From: an uncultured Desulfuromonas sp.
GTDB taxonomy: Bacteria; Desulfobacterota; Desulfuromonadia; Desulfuromonadales; Desulfuromonadaceae
NCBI RefSeq assembly: GCF_963678835.1
Contig: NZ_OY787469.1
Coordinates: 2,170,001 to 2,234,000, forward strand
DNA length: 64,000 nt
Direction: 5' to 3'
Position 1 is the stretch's first letter, and each line of letters begins with the position of its first letter. Made by a program: the position numbers and the translations under genes. The notes under the pieces are model-generated. The model searched no databases. It saw nothing but the letters and a program-made list of their open reading frames with translations, and had not been told where the DNA came from. Of this stretch, positions 25,458-34,521 are shown piece after piece.

Positions 25458-26357
25458 TTGGATATTCAACATTTGGAAGTGTTTTTGACGGCTGCAGAGC
25501 AGTTACATTTTGGTCGTGCCAGTCAGTTATGTCATATGAGCCCATCGGCATTGACCCGCACCATCCAGCGTCTCGAAGAGCAGGTGGGGCAGCCGCTGTT
25601 CATCCGTGATAATCGCCATGTTATCCTTTCCGAAGCCGGAGAGCTGTTTCGTTCCTATGCCCGTGAAGCCATTCAGCAATGGCGCTCGTTTAAACAGGAA
25701 TTGCGTGACGATAATTTTTTGTCGGGCAATCTGTCGATCTACGCGTCGATCACCGCCGTGTACAGTATTCTGCCGGGGGTGTTGGAACGCTATCGCCAGC
25801 GTTATCCCGATGTACAGATTCATCTCCATTCCGGGGCGGCTGAGCAGGCTCTGGATCAGGTCAACAGTGGTGAGATCGATATTGCTGTTGCTGCGCTGCC
25901 CGCTGGGAAGCGGTCACAGATGGAATTTTTGCCGTTGACGACCACACCCTTGGTCTTTATTGCTCCGGCCAATGTTGATCCTTTGGAAGATCCGCGTTGT
26001 AACGGCCTGCTCGATCTGTCGCGAGTGAATCTGGTGGTTCCCCAATATGGTCTGTCCCGTGATCGTCTCAACCAATGGCTGAAAACAGAGCGGGTGGCAG
26101 CCAATATCCGATCAGAAGTATCCGGCAACGAAGCCCTGATTGCCCTGGTGCGCATCGGTGGCGGCATCGGCATCGTGCCTAAGCTGGTGCTGCAACGCAG
26201 CCCGTTCAGCTCTGAAGTGAGAATCATTGAAAAAGCGCCGCAGCTTGATCCCTACGAGGTGGGGTTGTGCTGTAACCGTTCTGCGTTGCAGTTGCCGAGT
26301 GTGCGGGCGTTTTGGAAGATGGCGGTTGAGCAGGCGACGGGTAAACTTGCTGAATAA
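25458..26357 (+). CDS. ilvY: HTH-type transcriptional activator IlvY (LysR family)
   Basis: 299 residues from TTG 25458 with AGGGGAGGG upstream. The N-terminal winged HTH is MDIQHLEVFLTAAEQLHFGRA and LCHMSPSALTRTIQRLEEQVG. The substrate-binding domain covers about 90-295. The motif HFGRASQLCHMSPSALTRTIQRLE is close to the IlvY consensus, and the divergent ilvC neighbour makes the assignment firm. It activates ilvC in response to the substrates acetolactate and acetohydroxybutyrate. Confidence 0.92.
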   Translation: MDIQHLEVFLTAAEQLHFGRASQLCHMSPSALTRTIQRLEEQVGQPLFIRDNRHVILSEAGELFRSYAREAIQQWRSFKQELRDDNFLSGNLSIYASITAVYSILPGVLERYRQRYPDVQIHLHSGAAEQALDQVNSGEIDIAVAALPAGKRSQMEFLPLTTTPLVFIAPANVDPLEDPRCNGLLDLSRVNLVVPQYGLSRDRLNQWLKTERVAANIRSEVSGNEALIALVRIGGGIGIVPKLVLQRSPFSSEVRIIEKAPQLDPYEVGLCCNRSALQLPSVRAFWKMAVEQATGKLAE

Positions 26358-26390
26358 ACTCCCAAAGCTGCAGCGCTGAACGCAAAGAGT

Positions 26391-26905
26391 GTCGTCGTGT
26401 GGGCGCGGAAGCCCACGTCACGTGCGTACCATAATCGCGAACGGATGATGTTTGACGGTGCAATCCGTTCCGAATGACGAACCACTGAAGATCAAGATCA
26501 AAGTCAAGGTCGCCGGGTTTCGTCCCGGCAGCCGACATCCTTTTGACTGGCCGCTCAAAAGTATGCAAAAACCAGCTTAAACACCTCCTGAACCTGGACC
26601 CACCGACAATGGGTCTGTTTCCGAGATGCTTTGCGGATTCGGCTCGTCGCAACAAAGAGAATATTGGATAAACACGTCCTGTGTTTCCCAATAACGCAAA
26701 TCGAAAATGCGATTTTCGTCTTGCTTACACCATCAGAGATAGTGGTCGCCCGTCCATGGGCTCCACAGACGGTTTTCAACCGTCTGTCAGCTCGGCAAAT
26801 CGTGCAACTCATTATCTCAGGCGTAAAACGATGATACCAGACTGACGCCGTCCTCTATTTCTTCCGTGGCACCTGTTAAACGGGTGGACAGTGCCCACCC
26901 TGCCT
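26391..26905. repeat. Half-kilobase direct repeat, copy 1
   Basis: About 500 bp that recurs at 27253-27770 with scattered differences. Shared blocks include GGGCGCGGAAGCCC, TCCGAATGACGAACCACTGA, GGTCGCCGGGTTTC, GGATAAACACGTCCTGTG and GGCTCCACAGACGGTTTTCA. The right part contains a truncated family-1 repeat (about 26695-26790). Minus-strand open frames occur in both copies but have no start signals. Confidence 0.85.
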
Positions 26906-27252
26906 GGGTTTGTTATTTGGCACCCCAGCTCTCCCGTTCAGCAGCACCGAACGCAATGAACGTCAGCGCGATGGTTGTCGGCAACCTGTTTGAGCGTCAG
27001 CGAGTTTTGCCGACATCGCGATGTAAGAGAATGGAGTGAGGGAACCCGAAGAGTGCAATAGGGTTGTTATTAATCAGATGAACGAGAGGTGTTGCGTGAG
27101 TTTTTTTGCGTCAGCAAGGCAGAGGGAGAAGCGATAGTCGTTCTATGGCGACGACCGATAACGCGGCTGACGTGAAAAAGATCTGCAACAACTCCGTGAA
27201 GGCTGATTGATGACAACCCCTTGGGAGTCGATTTTGCGGTACTTTTGTCGAC

Positions 27253-27770
27253 GCAAAAGTACCCCGACGTGCGGGCGCGGAAGCCCGCGTCACGTGGGGA
27301 CCAGAATTGCGAACGGATGAAGTTTGCCAGCGCAATTCGTTCCGAATGACGAACCACTGAAGATCAGGATCAAAGTCAAGGTCGCCGGGTTTCATCCCGG
27401 CAGCCGACATCCTTTTGACTTGCCGCTCAAAAGTATGCAAAAAGCAGCTTGAACACCTCCTGAACCTGGACCCACCGACAATGGGTCTCATTCCGTAATG
27501 CGTTACAGATTCGGCTCGTCGCAACAAAGAGAATATTGGATAAACACGTCCTGTGTTTCCCAATAACGCAAATCGAAAATGCGATTTTCGTCTTGCTTAC
27601 ACCATCAGAAATAGTGGTCGCCCGTCCATGGGCTCCACAGACGGTTTTCAACCGTCTGTCAGATCGGCAAATCGTGCAACTCATCATCTTTGGTGTAAAA
27701 TGTTGATAACAATATGATGTCTTGCTCTACTTCTTCCGTGGCACCGATCAAACGGGTGGGGCGGAGCCCA
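27253..27770. repeat. Half-kilobase direct repeat, copy 2
   Basis: Second copy of the unit at 26391-26905, in the same orientation, with a truncated family-1 core at about 27563-27662. The roughly 350 bp between the copies holds no recognisable gene. Both copies end near a GGCACC..AAACGGGTGG motif. Confidence 0.85.
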
Positions 27771-27888
27771 CCCTTCGATCGTCTGTTATTTAGCAGCCCT
27801 CCCGTTCAGCAACGTGGAAGCCCATGTCATATGCGCACCAAGTTGAGTTCCAGATGATCTTTGCACACCACACATTGGATAACTCAGA

Positions 27889-28311
27889 TTACGCAGGAGG
27901 ATCACACACCTGAGTCACACAAGGACAATCTTTCGGGTCCTGCTCACCGATCAACTCTTTATTTATCGCAATACATTCCTCAACGCGTGTCACATCAAAC
28001 CCGGCCATCTTGTCATTACCGATCTGCATCAATGGACGCACAATCAACAGTGGTTCGTGAACCATCAGCGCCAGGGCTTGTGTCTCGCTGATCTCAGAGG
28101 GCTTGATTTCGCCGGCTTTTACAAGCGGATTGGTTGGATTAAACCATTCTCTGACGGGCAAGTCGCCAAAGAAAGGGCGCAACGTCTCTTCGGACCAGCC
28201 GGTGGTGAGCAGGTCGCGCACATCAAGTTCATGACCAGAAGCTTGAAGAATCTCTTTTTGCTTTGCATTGCCTTTGCATCCGGGCTTTTCCCAGAAAATA
28301 ATCTTGGCCAT
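27889..28311 (-). CDS. ArsC/Spx-like nitrogenase-associated protein
   Basis: 140 residues from ATG 28311 with GAGGAG 8 bases upstream (a TTG start five codons earlier would cover that site). The N-terminus AKIIFWEKPGCKGNAKQKEIL is a thioredoxin-fold ArsC-type active-site loop with a single Cys instead of CxxC. The rest follows the family: LLTTGWSEETLRPFFGDLPV, WFNPTNPLVKAGEI, HEPLLIVRPLMQIG. This form is known as the nitrogenase-associated or ArsC/Spx/MgsR family; function is undetermined. The tail CPCVTQVCDPPA contains three more Cys. It is separated from the upstream antiporter gene by a terminator. Confidence 0.8.
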   Translation of the reverse strand: MAKIIFWEKPGCKGNAKQKEILQASGHELDVRDLLTTGWSEETLRPFFGDLPVREWFNPTNPLVKAGEIKPSEISETQALALMVHEPLLIVRPLMQIGNDKMAGFDVTRVEECIAINKELIGEQDPKDCPCVTQVCDPPA

Positions 28312-28327
28312 CGCTGTTCTCCTCAAT

Positions 28328-28357
28328 AAAAAAGGCTGGACGAGTCATCGCCCAGCC
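28328..28357 (-). terminator. Terminator after the antiporter gene
   Basis: GGCTGG..CCAGCC stem followed on the minus strand by TTTTTTATT, 57 bases past the antiporter stop. The ArsC-like gene begins 17 bases further on. Confidence 0.85.
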
Positions 28358-28413
28358 CCATTGCTGTTTGGGTTCTTACGTCGTTGTAAGAATTGGTTAT
28401 TGTCAGGATTATG

Positions 28414-30264
28414 TCATACTGGTTCGGTTGCGGTCAAACCTTCTGCGTTGATCGGGCCGCTGGTCAGGCAGAATTCCGGCGGCATCATACTGATAATTTT
28501 CCAACCGGGTAACGGATTCAGGGCAGCATCGGTGGTAAAAATACGGATATTGTCCTTACGATCAATGGCAAACAGAGGGATGGTGCCCTCAAATTGTTGA
28601 TCAAGAAACTGCTTAAAGGTAAACGCTTCAGACAATTTGGTGGTGTGGACCTCGCCCCCTTGTTCCAACATTTCGCGCAACCTGTGGTAGGTGACATCCC
28701 GTCCGAACAGGCGTTGGCCACGGTGGCGCGCCGTCACCTGCATTTTTTCCGATTTTTCGCTATCAGCGCGAGTCTGCAAGGAATAGATATTTTCCTGACC
28801 AAGGTCGATGCGGTAGTGCATGGCTGCATTGACATTGAGTGATTCACGGCTCGAGAGGGCCAGCAGTCGTCCGAGGCCGACCATGTCGAGATGGCGGTCG
28901 GCGTGCTCTGAGATTGGATTGCCGAAATAGGTGGGCAGGCCGTCCATGCGTGCCTTGGAAATTTTCTCCCAACTCGAATCGGTCAAGCGGACACGAAAGC
29001 CGTTTTCCACCAACGCTTTGCCGATCGCTCGGGCAACAGGGTTGGCACCGATCATCAGAAAGCCGCGTGGTTCCGGTTCCGCGACCCCTAACCACAGAGC
29101 AATGGGGCGGGCTGTGGCGCTTTGCAGCAGGACGGTACCGATGATTACCAGAAAGGTCAGTGGCACCAACAGGGCGGCATCTTTAAATCCGGCCTGTTCC
29201 AGTTGTAGAGCAAACAGGGCCGAAACGGCGGCAGCAACAATGCCACGTGGAGCGATCCAGGCGAGCAGGTGGCGCTCCGGCCAGCGCAGCGTCGAACCTA
29301 AGGATGAGAACATGATGTTGAGCGGTCGGGCCAGAAACTGAATGGCCAAGAAGATATACACGGCCGACCAGCCCAATTGTTTAAAAGAATTGAAGTCGAG
29401 CCGGGCGGCAAGAATGATAAACAACAGTGAAATCAGCAGAATGCTGAGACTCTCTTTGAAATCGAGAATTTCCTCCATATCGACGTCAGGCATATTGGCC
29501 AACCACATGCCGAGCACAGTGACGGTGACCAGTCCAGACTCCGGTTGCAGCAGGTTAGACAGGGCAAAGGTGCCGAACACCAGGGCCAGTGCTGATACGT
29601 TGTGGAGAAATTCCGGCAGCCAGTGATTGCGGATCAGCATGCCGAATCCGTAGCCACCGGCGGCACCGATGGCAAAGCCGACCAGAACGATATTGCCAAA
29701 GCTCATCAAGGTATGGCCCAAAGCATCCTGACCGCCACCGCTGATGATGAACTCGTACACAAGAACCGCCAGAGACGCACCGATCGGATCAATAACAATC
29801 CCTTCCCAACGCAGGATGCTGGAAACCGCGCTTGTCGGCCGTACGGTGCGTAACATCGGGGCGATTACCGTCGGCCCGGTGACTACGGAGATGGCGCCAA
29901 ACAGAAAACACAGCTCCCAACTGATGCCGGTGGCCAGTCGGGTGGCCACGGTGGTGATCACCCAGGTGATAAGCATGCCGAAAGAGCACATGTTACGCAC
30001 CACCAGATGCATTCCTTTGATTTCACGGAATTTAAGGGTCAGGCTGCCCTCAAACAGAATAACGGCAACACTGAGCGAGACAATGGGAAACAGCAGATCG
30101 CCGAGGAATTGATCCGGATCGAAAATCTTGAAGGTTGGCCCGGCCAGCAGACCGGCCAACAGCAGAAAAATAATCGCCGGGAGTTTAACCCGCCAGGCCA
30201 GCCACTGGCATAGGCTGCTGACGACAAAAATAGAGGCAAACAGGGCGACAGTGCTATCAATCAT
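28414..30264 (-). CDS. CPA1-type Na+(K+)/H+ antiporter with C-terminal TrkA-N domain
   Basis: 616 residues. The first 400 form 12-13 hydrophobic helices of the cation:proton antiporter fold (LPAIIFLLLAGLLAGP, SVAVILFEGSLTLKFREI, FGAISVVTGPTVIAPMLR, WEGIVIDPIGASLAVLVYE, LAWIAPRGIVAAAVSALFAL). The conserved GP and DP motifs and APRGIVAAAVS are typical of NhaP/CPA1 proteins. The cytoplasmic part opens with a Rossmann-like TrkA-N domain (GFLMIGANPVARAIGKALVENGFRVRLTDSS), which binds NAD(H) or nucleotides and gates transport, and ends in a TrkA-C-like region. Role: pH and Na+/K+ homeostasis. Single gene with its own terminator. Confidence 0.9.
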   Translation of the reverse strand: MIDSTVALFASIFVVSSLCQWLAWRVKLPAIIFLLLAGLLAGPTFKIFDPDQFLGDLLFPIVSLSVAVILFEGSLTLKFREIKGMHLVVRNMCSFGMLITWVITTVATRLATGISWELCFLFGAISVVTGPTVIAPMLRTVRPTSAVSSILRWEGIVIDPIGASLAVLVYEFIISGGGQDALGHTLMSFGNIVLVGFAIGAAGGYGFGMLIRNHWLPEFLHNVSALALVFGTFALSNLLQPESGLVTVTVLGMWLANMPDVDMEEILDFKESLSILLISLLFIILAARLDFNSFKQLGWSAVYIFLAIQFLARPLNIMFSSLGSTLRWPERHLLAWIAPRGIVAAAVSALFALQLEQAGFKDAALLVPLTFLVIIGTVLLQSATARPIALWLGVAEPEPRGFLMIGANPVARAIGKALVENGFRVRLTDSSWEKISKARMDGLPTYFGNPISEHADRHLDMVGLGRLLALSSRESLNVNAAMHYRIDLGQENIYSLQTRADSEKSEKMQVTARHRGQRLFGRDVTYHRLREMLEQGGEVHTTKLSEAFTFKQFLDQQFEGTIPLFAIDRKDNIRIFTTDAALNPLPGWKIISMMPPEFCLTSGPINAEGLTATEPV

Positions 30265-30464
30265 ATCAAGATCCGTAAGGCGTCATTGCAGAGGTGGAAT
30301 AGAAAGGAACAATCTAGCTTGAAGTGTTGGCAACAGCAACGAAAATAACAGCGCACAGCATAGTGTCGCGTGCAATAAAGTCATCCTCGGAGTCGCAAAA
30401 TATGCTATGAATCAAGCTTTGCCATGTTGTTATGATTTGTTTTAATTGTCGAGGATTTTAGCCT

Positions 30465-31850
30465 GTGTCTCATCAGCCAACATTTCTGCTCGCATTTAGT
30501 CTGACTCTGGTGGTCATGGTGGGTCTGGCCTTCAGCGGACAAAAAAATATCCGTGATGGCGTGCAATTTTCTCTAGGTGGCCGCCAGTTCGGGGCCTGGC
30601 ATGTCTCCGGTGCCATCACCGGTACCCTGGTTGGTGGCGCTTCCACCATCGGTACAGCGCAACTGGCATTTCTTTATGGTCTTTCCGCCTGGTGGTTTAC
30701 CCTCGGTGCTGGATTGGCCTGCCTGTTTCTCGGCCTGTTTCTCGCCGTGCCCCTGCGCCGCGCTCAGCTTGAAACCATCCCGCAACTCATTGAACGCCAT
30801 TACGGGCCCCAAGCGCGGGTCGCTGCCAGCCTGTTTTCCGCCACCGGCATGTTCATTCAGATTGTCGCTCAATTGTTGGCCTGTGGCGCGATTCTCGCCG
30901 CATTGTTTGGGCTTTCGCTTGAACTGAGCGCTTTGCTGGCATCGCTTCTGGTGGTGACTTTTGCCTATGGCGGCATGAAAGGGGCCGGTCGGTTGGGGCT
31001 GGTCAAGCTGTTTTTGATCTATCTGACCATGGTGGTTGCCGGGAGTATCGCCTACCATCATGGCGGGGGCTGGACCGGTTATCGACAGTTTTTTCCCCCT
31101 GATCCCTGGTTCACTCTGTTTGGCTATGGAGTGCAGGCTGGTACCTCGGATCTGGTATCGATGCTGGTCGGAGTGATCTCCACCCAGACCTATCTGCAAG
31201 CGGTGTTTGCTGCGCGCAACGAGACCACTGCACGTTCCGGCGCGTTACTCAGCGCCGTGCTGATTCCCCCTTTGGGGTTGCTGGGCATTACGGTGGGCCT
31301 GTTTATGCGGCGTCAGTTTCCAGAGATGGAAAGTGCTCTGGCGTTGCCGCAATTTATTCTTCAACATTTCCCGGCCTGGTTTGCCGGGTTGTCTTTTGCC
31401 ACCTTGCTGATCGCCGCTGTGGCCACGTCGGCCGGGCTGGCGCTTGGTGCTGCAACGACGTTACGGGTCGATGTGATTCGCGGTCGCCTGTGGCGCGGAT
31501 TTTCAGATGTGACTCAACGACGGCTGGTGATCCTGGCGTTGGTTTGCGGAGCGTTTGGTTTATTGCTGGCCAATATGGGCTCGGCGATTATGCAGTGGAG
31601 CTTTTTGTCCATGGGCTTGCGTGGCGCCACATTGTTTTTCCCGGTCCTGCTGGCCATCATCTTGCCACAGCGGGATTTGCATAATGCCGGCAGGTGGTCG
31701 ATCTATCTGGCACCGAGTTGCGTGGTGGTGATGGGAGGGATCAATGGCGGATGGATTTCGCCGTTGTATGCCGGGTTGAGTTGTTCCGTTGTCATTTTTG
31801 TCGTCAGTCTCCTGATGCAGGGGCGTTCAGCAGGCCCCCCCTTGCAATGA
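30465..31850 (+). CDS. Sodium:solute symporter (SSS family)
   Basis: 461 residues from GTG 30465. About 12-13 hydrophobic segments. The N-terminal region has the SSS signature (FSLGGRQFGAWHVSGAITGTLVGGASTIGTAQLAFLYGLSAWWFTLGAGLACL), corresponding to the Na+ site of LeuT-fold symporters; later QLIERHYGP and the GAATTLRVDVIR segment fit the family. The substrate cannot be read from sequence (amino acid, sugar or organic acid). Divergent from the antiporter gene upstream; tRNA-Gly follows 114 bases after the stop. Confidence 0.88.
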   Translation: MSHQPTFLLAFSLTLVVMVGLAFSGQKNIRDGVQFSLGGRQFGAWHVSGAITGTLVGGASTIGTAQLAFLYGLSAWWFTLGAGLACLFLGLFLAVPLRRAQLETIPQLIERHYGPQARVAASLFSATGMFIQIVAQLLACGAILAALFGLSLELSALLASLLVVTFAYGGMKGAGRLGLVKLFLIYLTMVVAGSIAYHHGGGWTGYRQFFPPDPWFTLFGYGVQAGTSDLVSMLVGVISTQTYLQAVFAARNETTARSGALLSAVLIPPLGLLGITVGLFMRRQFPEMESALALPQFILQHFPAWFAGLSFATLLIAAVATSAGLALGAATTLRVDVIRGRLWRGFSDVTQRRLVILALVCGAFGLLLANMGSAIMQWSFLSMGLRGATLFFPVLLAIILPQRDLHNAGRWSIYLAPSCVVVMGGINGGWISPLYAGLSCSVVIFVVSLLMQGRSAGPPLQ

Positions 31851-31964
31851 AGATCGGGCAAATTTTCATCGAAGGATTTTATACGAAAAAAAGTTTGACT
31901 TCGTCTCAGGGTTTTGTTAGAACTAACCCCGCTCTGACAGAGCAAAGCATAGAAATAACAATGT

Positions 31965-32039
<75 letters not shown>

Positions 32040-32048
32040 TTTTATACG

Positions 32049-32080
32049 AAAGGCCTGATCTTGTTGATCAGGCCTTTATT
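32049..32080 (+). terminator. Terminator after tRNA-Gly
   Basis: Perfect 12-bp stem AAAGGCCTGATC / GATCAGGCCTTT with a TTGTT loop, followed by ATTGTTTG. Confidence 0.85.
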
Positions 32081-32494
32081 GTTTGATATACCATTTGCTC
32101 ATGCCTTTTTCTTTTTAGCTTTTCTCCATCCTGTGACGTTCCCCAAAAATTCTGTGACAAAAGTTAAGTGAGGTTGCCGCTCAGGGGCTGCTCCTATCTT
32201 GTGCTGGAGATATTAAAAAACAATATAGCGTTTCTTTTATGGGGTTCGAATTATAAAAAGTCTAACATCTGGAGAGCTTTTCAAACAAGTTTCCTTAGTC
32301 AAAAAGTAACTATAGGGTGGCGAGTTTTAGACCAAAGGTTATTTTGTTAACACTGTAGGGCAAACAATGAACAGACAATTGCCAGCTGTGTTCGAAATAA
32401 AGGTGGAGTACCAATAGTTGCATCGAGAGCAGTTGGTGCTCTACGCTACCCAGTAGCTTGCTGCGGGATAGTTCATTGTCATTTTAGATTTGAG
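32081..32494. other. Gene-free stretch before the IS element
   Basis: About 410 bp. No gene with a start signal, no repeat family recognised. It ends in the 9-bp target sequence AGATTTGAG that the IS element duplicated. Confidence 0.6.
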
Positions 32495-33748
32495 CACTGC
32501 TGTCTCATAGTTTCAAATAAGGGCTAACTGATTGTTGTCTATAGTGTTTTTTAGCTCTGGCGGCTTGAACAACCCCATAAAATCGCGTCTCTCAAACAAA
32601 TTCAGCTGTAATAACCGCAATATCTGCTGCATGGAATGCCGAAGTTTTGACTGAAACTTCAGAAATGCCAGCACCAGATAGGCGCATAAGGCAATCCACA
32701 GCTGGGTCATCACCGCATTGTAAGAGGTGCCCAGAAAGCTCTTAACGCGCAGATTCTGCTTGATCCATTTGAAGAACAGCTCAATCTGCCAGCGTTCTTT
32801 GTATAACTGGGCGACCGTTGCCGCCGGGAGGTCCAGTTCATTGGTCAGAAACTCATAGGTAATGTCGGTCTCCTCGTCCAGGTAACGAACCTTGCGATAG
32901 GTGCCATCAACTCCTTTGAGCTTGATCTGCTGGTCACGCAACACGCCAGGGCTTTTGCGGCCCCTGCGCAGTGGGCCGGGAGTCGTCACCGCATTAGTTT
33001 TCAGGCGCGTGACAAAGAAGACACCGTCTTCGGTCAATTCCTGATACCAGGAATAATCGGTATAACCCCGGTCGAACACAATGTAAGAGCCTTTGGGCCA
33101 TTTGAGTTCTCGGGCGATGTTGATTTCATGTTCCTTGCCTGCTGTCATATTGACGAAAGCGGGTAGGTAACCGTCGGCATCCAAGCCGATATGCAGCTTC
33201 GCAGCCCCTTTGCTTTTACGGTACTGGGCCCAGGGAAACAACGATAGAGTCAGATCCACCAGCGAGGCATCGAGCAGGTAGATCTTGCCCTTGAGCTTGA
33301 ACGCTTTGTTTCGCGGAGCCAGCGACTGGCAGCGGTTCAGCAGCCGAAGAAACAGCGCTTCGTACATTTTGTGAGGCTGTTGCTCATTGGCTCGACTCAG
33401 CGTTGCCCGACTGAACGGCTTAACTCCGAGATGATAAAGCTTGCTGGCTTGAGCCGACATATTTTCAACAATATCCCGCAAACTATCACGACCGCTCAGT
33501 TGTGCTGTCAGCAGAGCAACAAACTGTGACCAGCGGGAAAACGAGCGGAATTTCTGTCCGGCATGATGTTTGTTGGCCAGGGCCTGAAATTCATGTCTCG
33601 GGAAAATTTGTACTATTTGCGAAAGAACAGTGCTACAATGCGCCATGGCTTAGAACCTCCTGTTTTCAATGGTGTTTTGGCGAACTCATTGTAACACAGG
33701 AACGTTCTAAGCCTTTTTATTTATTGATCAAACTGTGAGACAGCAGTG
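32495..33748 (-). mobile_element. Complete IS4-family insertion sequence with 9-bp target duplication
   Basis: 1254 bp. The terminal inverted repeats begin CACTGCTGTCTCA at both ends (left 32495, right 33748 read inward), with further matching bases up to about 20. The identical 9-mer AGATTTGAG flanks both ends (32486-32494 and 33749-33757). A single transposase gene fills the interior. The intact ends and exact duplication show a recent, probably still functional insertion. Confidence 0.95.
32513..33646 (-). CDS. IS4-family transposase (DDE)
   Basis: 377 residues from ATG 33646 with AGGAGG upstream. The N-terminal DNA-binding region is of the DUF4372 type (SQIVQIFPRHEFQALANKHH, WSQFVALLTAQLSGRDSLRDI). 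The DDE catalytic core has D in YLLDASLVDL, D in IVFDRGYTDYSW and E in LYKERWQIELFFKWIKQNL, the last being the Y-(2)-R-(3)-E-(6)-K motif of IS4. The C-terminus runs into the left terminal repeat. The frame is uninterrupted, so the enzyme is probably active. Confidence 0.95.
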   Translation of the reverse strand: MAHCSTVLSQIVQIFPRHEFQALANKHHAGQKFRSFSRWSQFVALLTAQLSGRDSLRDIVENMSAQASKLYHLGVKPFSRATLSRANEQQPHKMYEALFLRLLNRCQSLAPRNKAFKLKGKIYLLDASLVDLTLSLFPWAQYRKSKGAAKLHIGLDADGYLPAFVNMTAGKEHEINIARELKWPKGSYIVFDRGYTDYSWYQELTEDGVFFVTRLKTNAVTTPGPLRRGRKSPGVLRDQQIKLKGVDGTYRKVRYLDEETDITYEFLTNELDLPAATVAQLYKERWQIELFFKWIKQNLRVKSFLGTSYNAVMTQLWIALCAYLVLAFLKFQSKLRHSMQQILRLLQLNLFERRDFMGLFKPPELKNTIDNNQLALI

Positions 33749-33792
33749 AGATTTGAGATTGTTTTTTTAAATGTCTGAAGTTTACATCTAAC

Positions 33793-33945
33793 AGGATGTT
33801 GAAAAAATCTCATCAGGGAGCTTTTCAACGATACAATCCGAAAATGCGATTTTCGCCTTGCTTACAAAATCAAGAACTTGAAAACCAGTTCTTGATTTTT
33901 GTCGCCCGTCCATGGGTTCCACAGGTTTTAAACAGCCTGCTGAAA
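33793..33945 (+). repeat. Dispersed repeat family 1, copy G
   Basis: It starts CAGGATGTTGAAAAAATC, contains CCGAAAATGCGATTTTCGCC, the hairpin AATCAAGAACTTG..CAGTTCTTGATTTT and CGCCCGTCCATGGGTTCCAC, and ends AACAGCCTGCTG. Same orientation as copies B and H. Confidence 0.85.
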
Positions 33946-33950
33946 ATGTT

Positions 33951-33979
33951 AAAACCCCGCTAGAGTGGCGGGGTTTTAT
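33951..33979 (-). terminator. Terminator after the small membrane protein genes
   Basis: AAAACCCCGC / GCGGGGTTTT around a TAGAGTG loop. On the minus strand it lies 31 bases past the stop at 34010 and is followed by T-rich sequence. Confidence 0.85.
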
Positions 33980-34009
33980 AGGATGGAATGGTTGTCTAAA
34001 AAAACTCTA

Positions 34010-34240
34010 TTATTCTTGGTGAATCTGCTCTTTGGGGCTGGCAACGGCTTTGACGATGCCGAACATCACCAGAACAGCCGGGACCAGTTGAGCAACCACG
34101 ATCAGAGCGCAGAAGCCGAGAAATGCCCAGACCAGAAATCCGCTGTTGTCGACGCGGCCAGCGGTGGTTGCGGCCAGCGAAGGTGAAGCCATCATCAGGG
34201 TCAACAGAGCAGTCAGAGCGATATTTTTAAGTGCTTTCAT
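34010..34240 (-). CDS. Small exported single-TM protein, paralogue 2
   Basis: 76 residues from ATG 34240 (AAAGGAAC upstream; the longer in-frame start is unsupported). Signal peptide MKALKNIALTALLTLMMASPSLA, then a short polar stretch, one hydrophobic segment (GFLVWAFLGFCALIVVAQLVPAVLVMFGIVKAV) and a short charged tail. It is clearly paralogous to the next gene (MKALK start, WxFLGFxxLIVVxQLxPAxVxxFGxVK). Unknown function. The pair probably forms a membrane assembly or accompanies a larger inner-membrane complex. It is the second gene of a two-gene operon with a strong terminator. Confidence 0.75.
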   Translation of the reverse strand: MKALKNIALTALLTLMMASPSLAATTAGRVDNSGFLVWAFLGFCALIVVAQLVPAVLVMFGIVKAVASPKEQIHQE

Positions 34241-34290
34241 GGTTTTGGTTCCTTTCGTGTTTTGTGCTGTGAATAACATTCAATAAAGTA

Positions 34291-34521
34291 TTAAGCGTTG
34301 TGCTTATGACTGTGATCGTCGGAGTGACCAAGAACGCCCTTGACCATGCCGAATCCCATGACCAGGGCCGGGATGAGTTGACCGACTACGATCAGACCGA
34401 TAAAGCCGAGGAACAACCAGGTCAGGATTCCACTGCTTTCCCCTTGTTGACCGGCAAAGGCCGGAACGGCTGCGAGAATAAGAATAATCAGGCTGGTGGC
34501 GATTTTTTTCAGGGCTTTCAT
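34291..34521 (-). CDS. Small exported single-TM protein with His-rich tail, paralogue 1
   Basis: 76 residues from ATG 34521 with AGGAGGACATC upstream. Signal peptide MKALKKIATSLIILILAAVPAFA, linker GQQGESSG, hydrophobic segment LTWLFLGFIGLIVVGQLIPALVMGFGMVKG, and a His-rich tail GHSDDHSHKHNA that could bind metal. Same size and architecture as the gene 50 bases downstream, so a tandem duplication. I do not recognise a named family. Confidence 0.75.
   Translation of the reverse strand: MKALKKIATSLIILILAAVPAFAGQQGESSGILTWLFLGFIGLIVVGQLIPALVMGFGMVKGVLGHSDDHSHKHNA

Noticed and set aside
26224..27563. Two related minus-strand open frames (26224-26691 and 27111-27563) in the direct duplication
   Set aside because: They share about 90 residues only because the DNA is duplicated; no ribosome binding site, no domain, and they diverge and change frame at the repeat edges.
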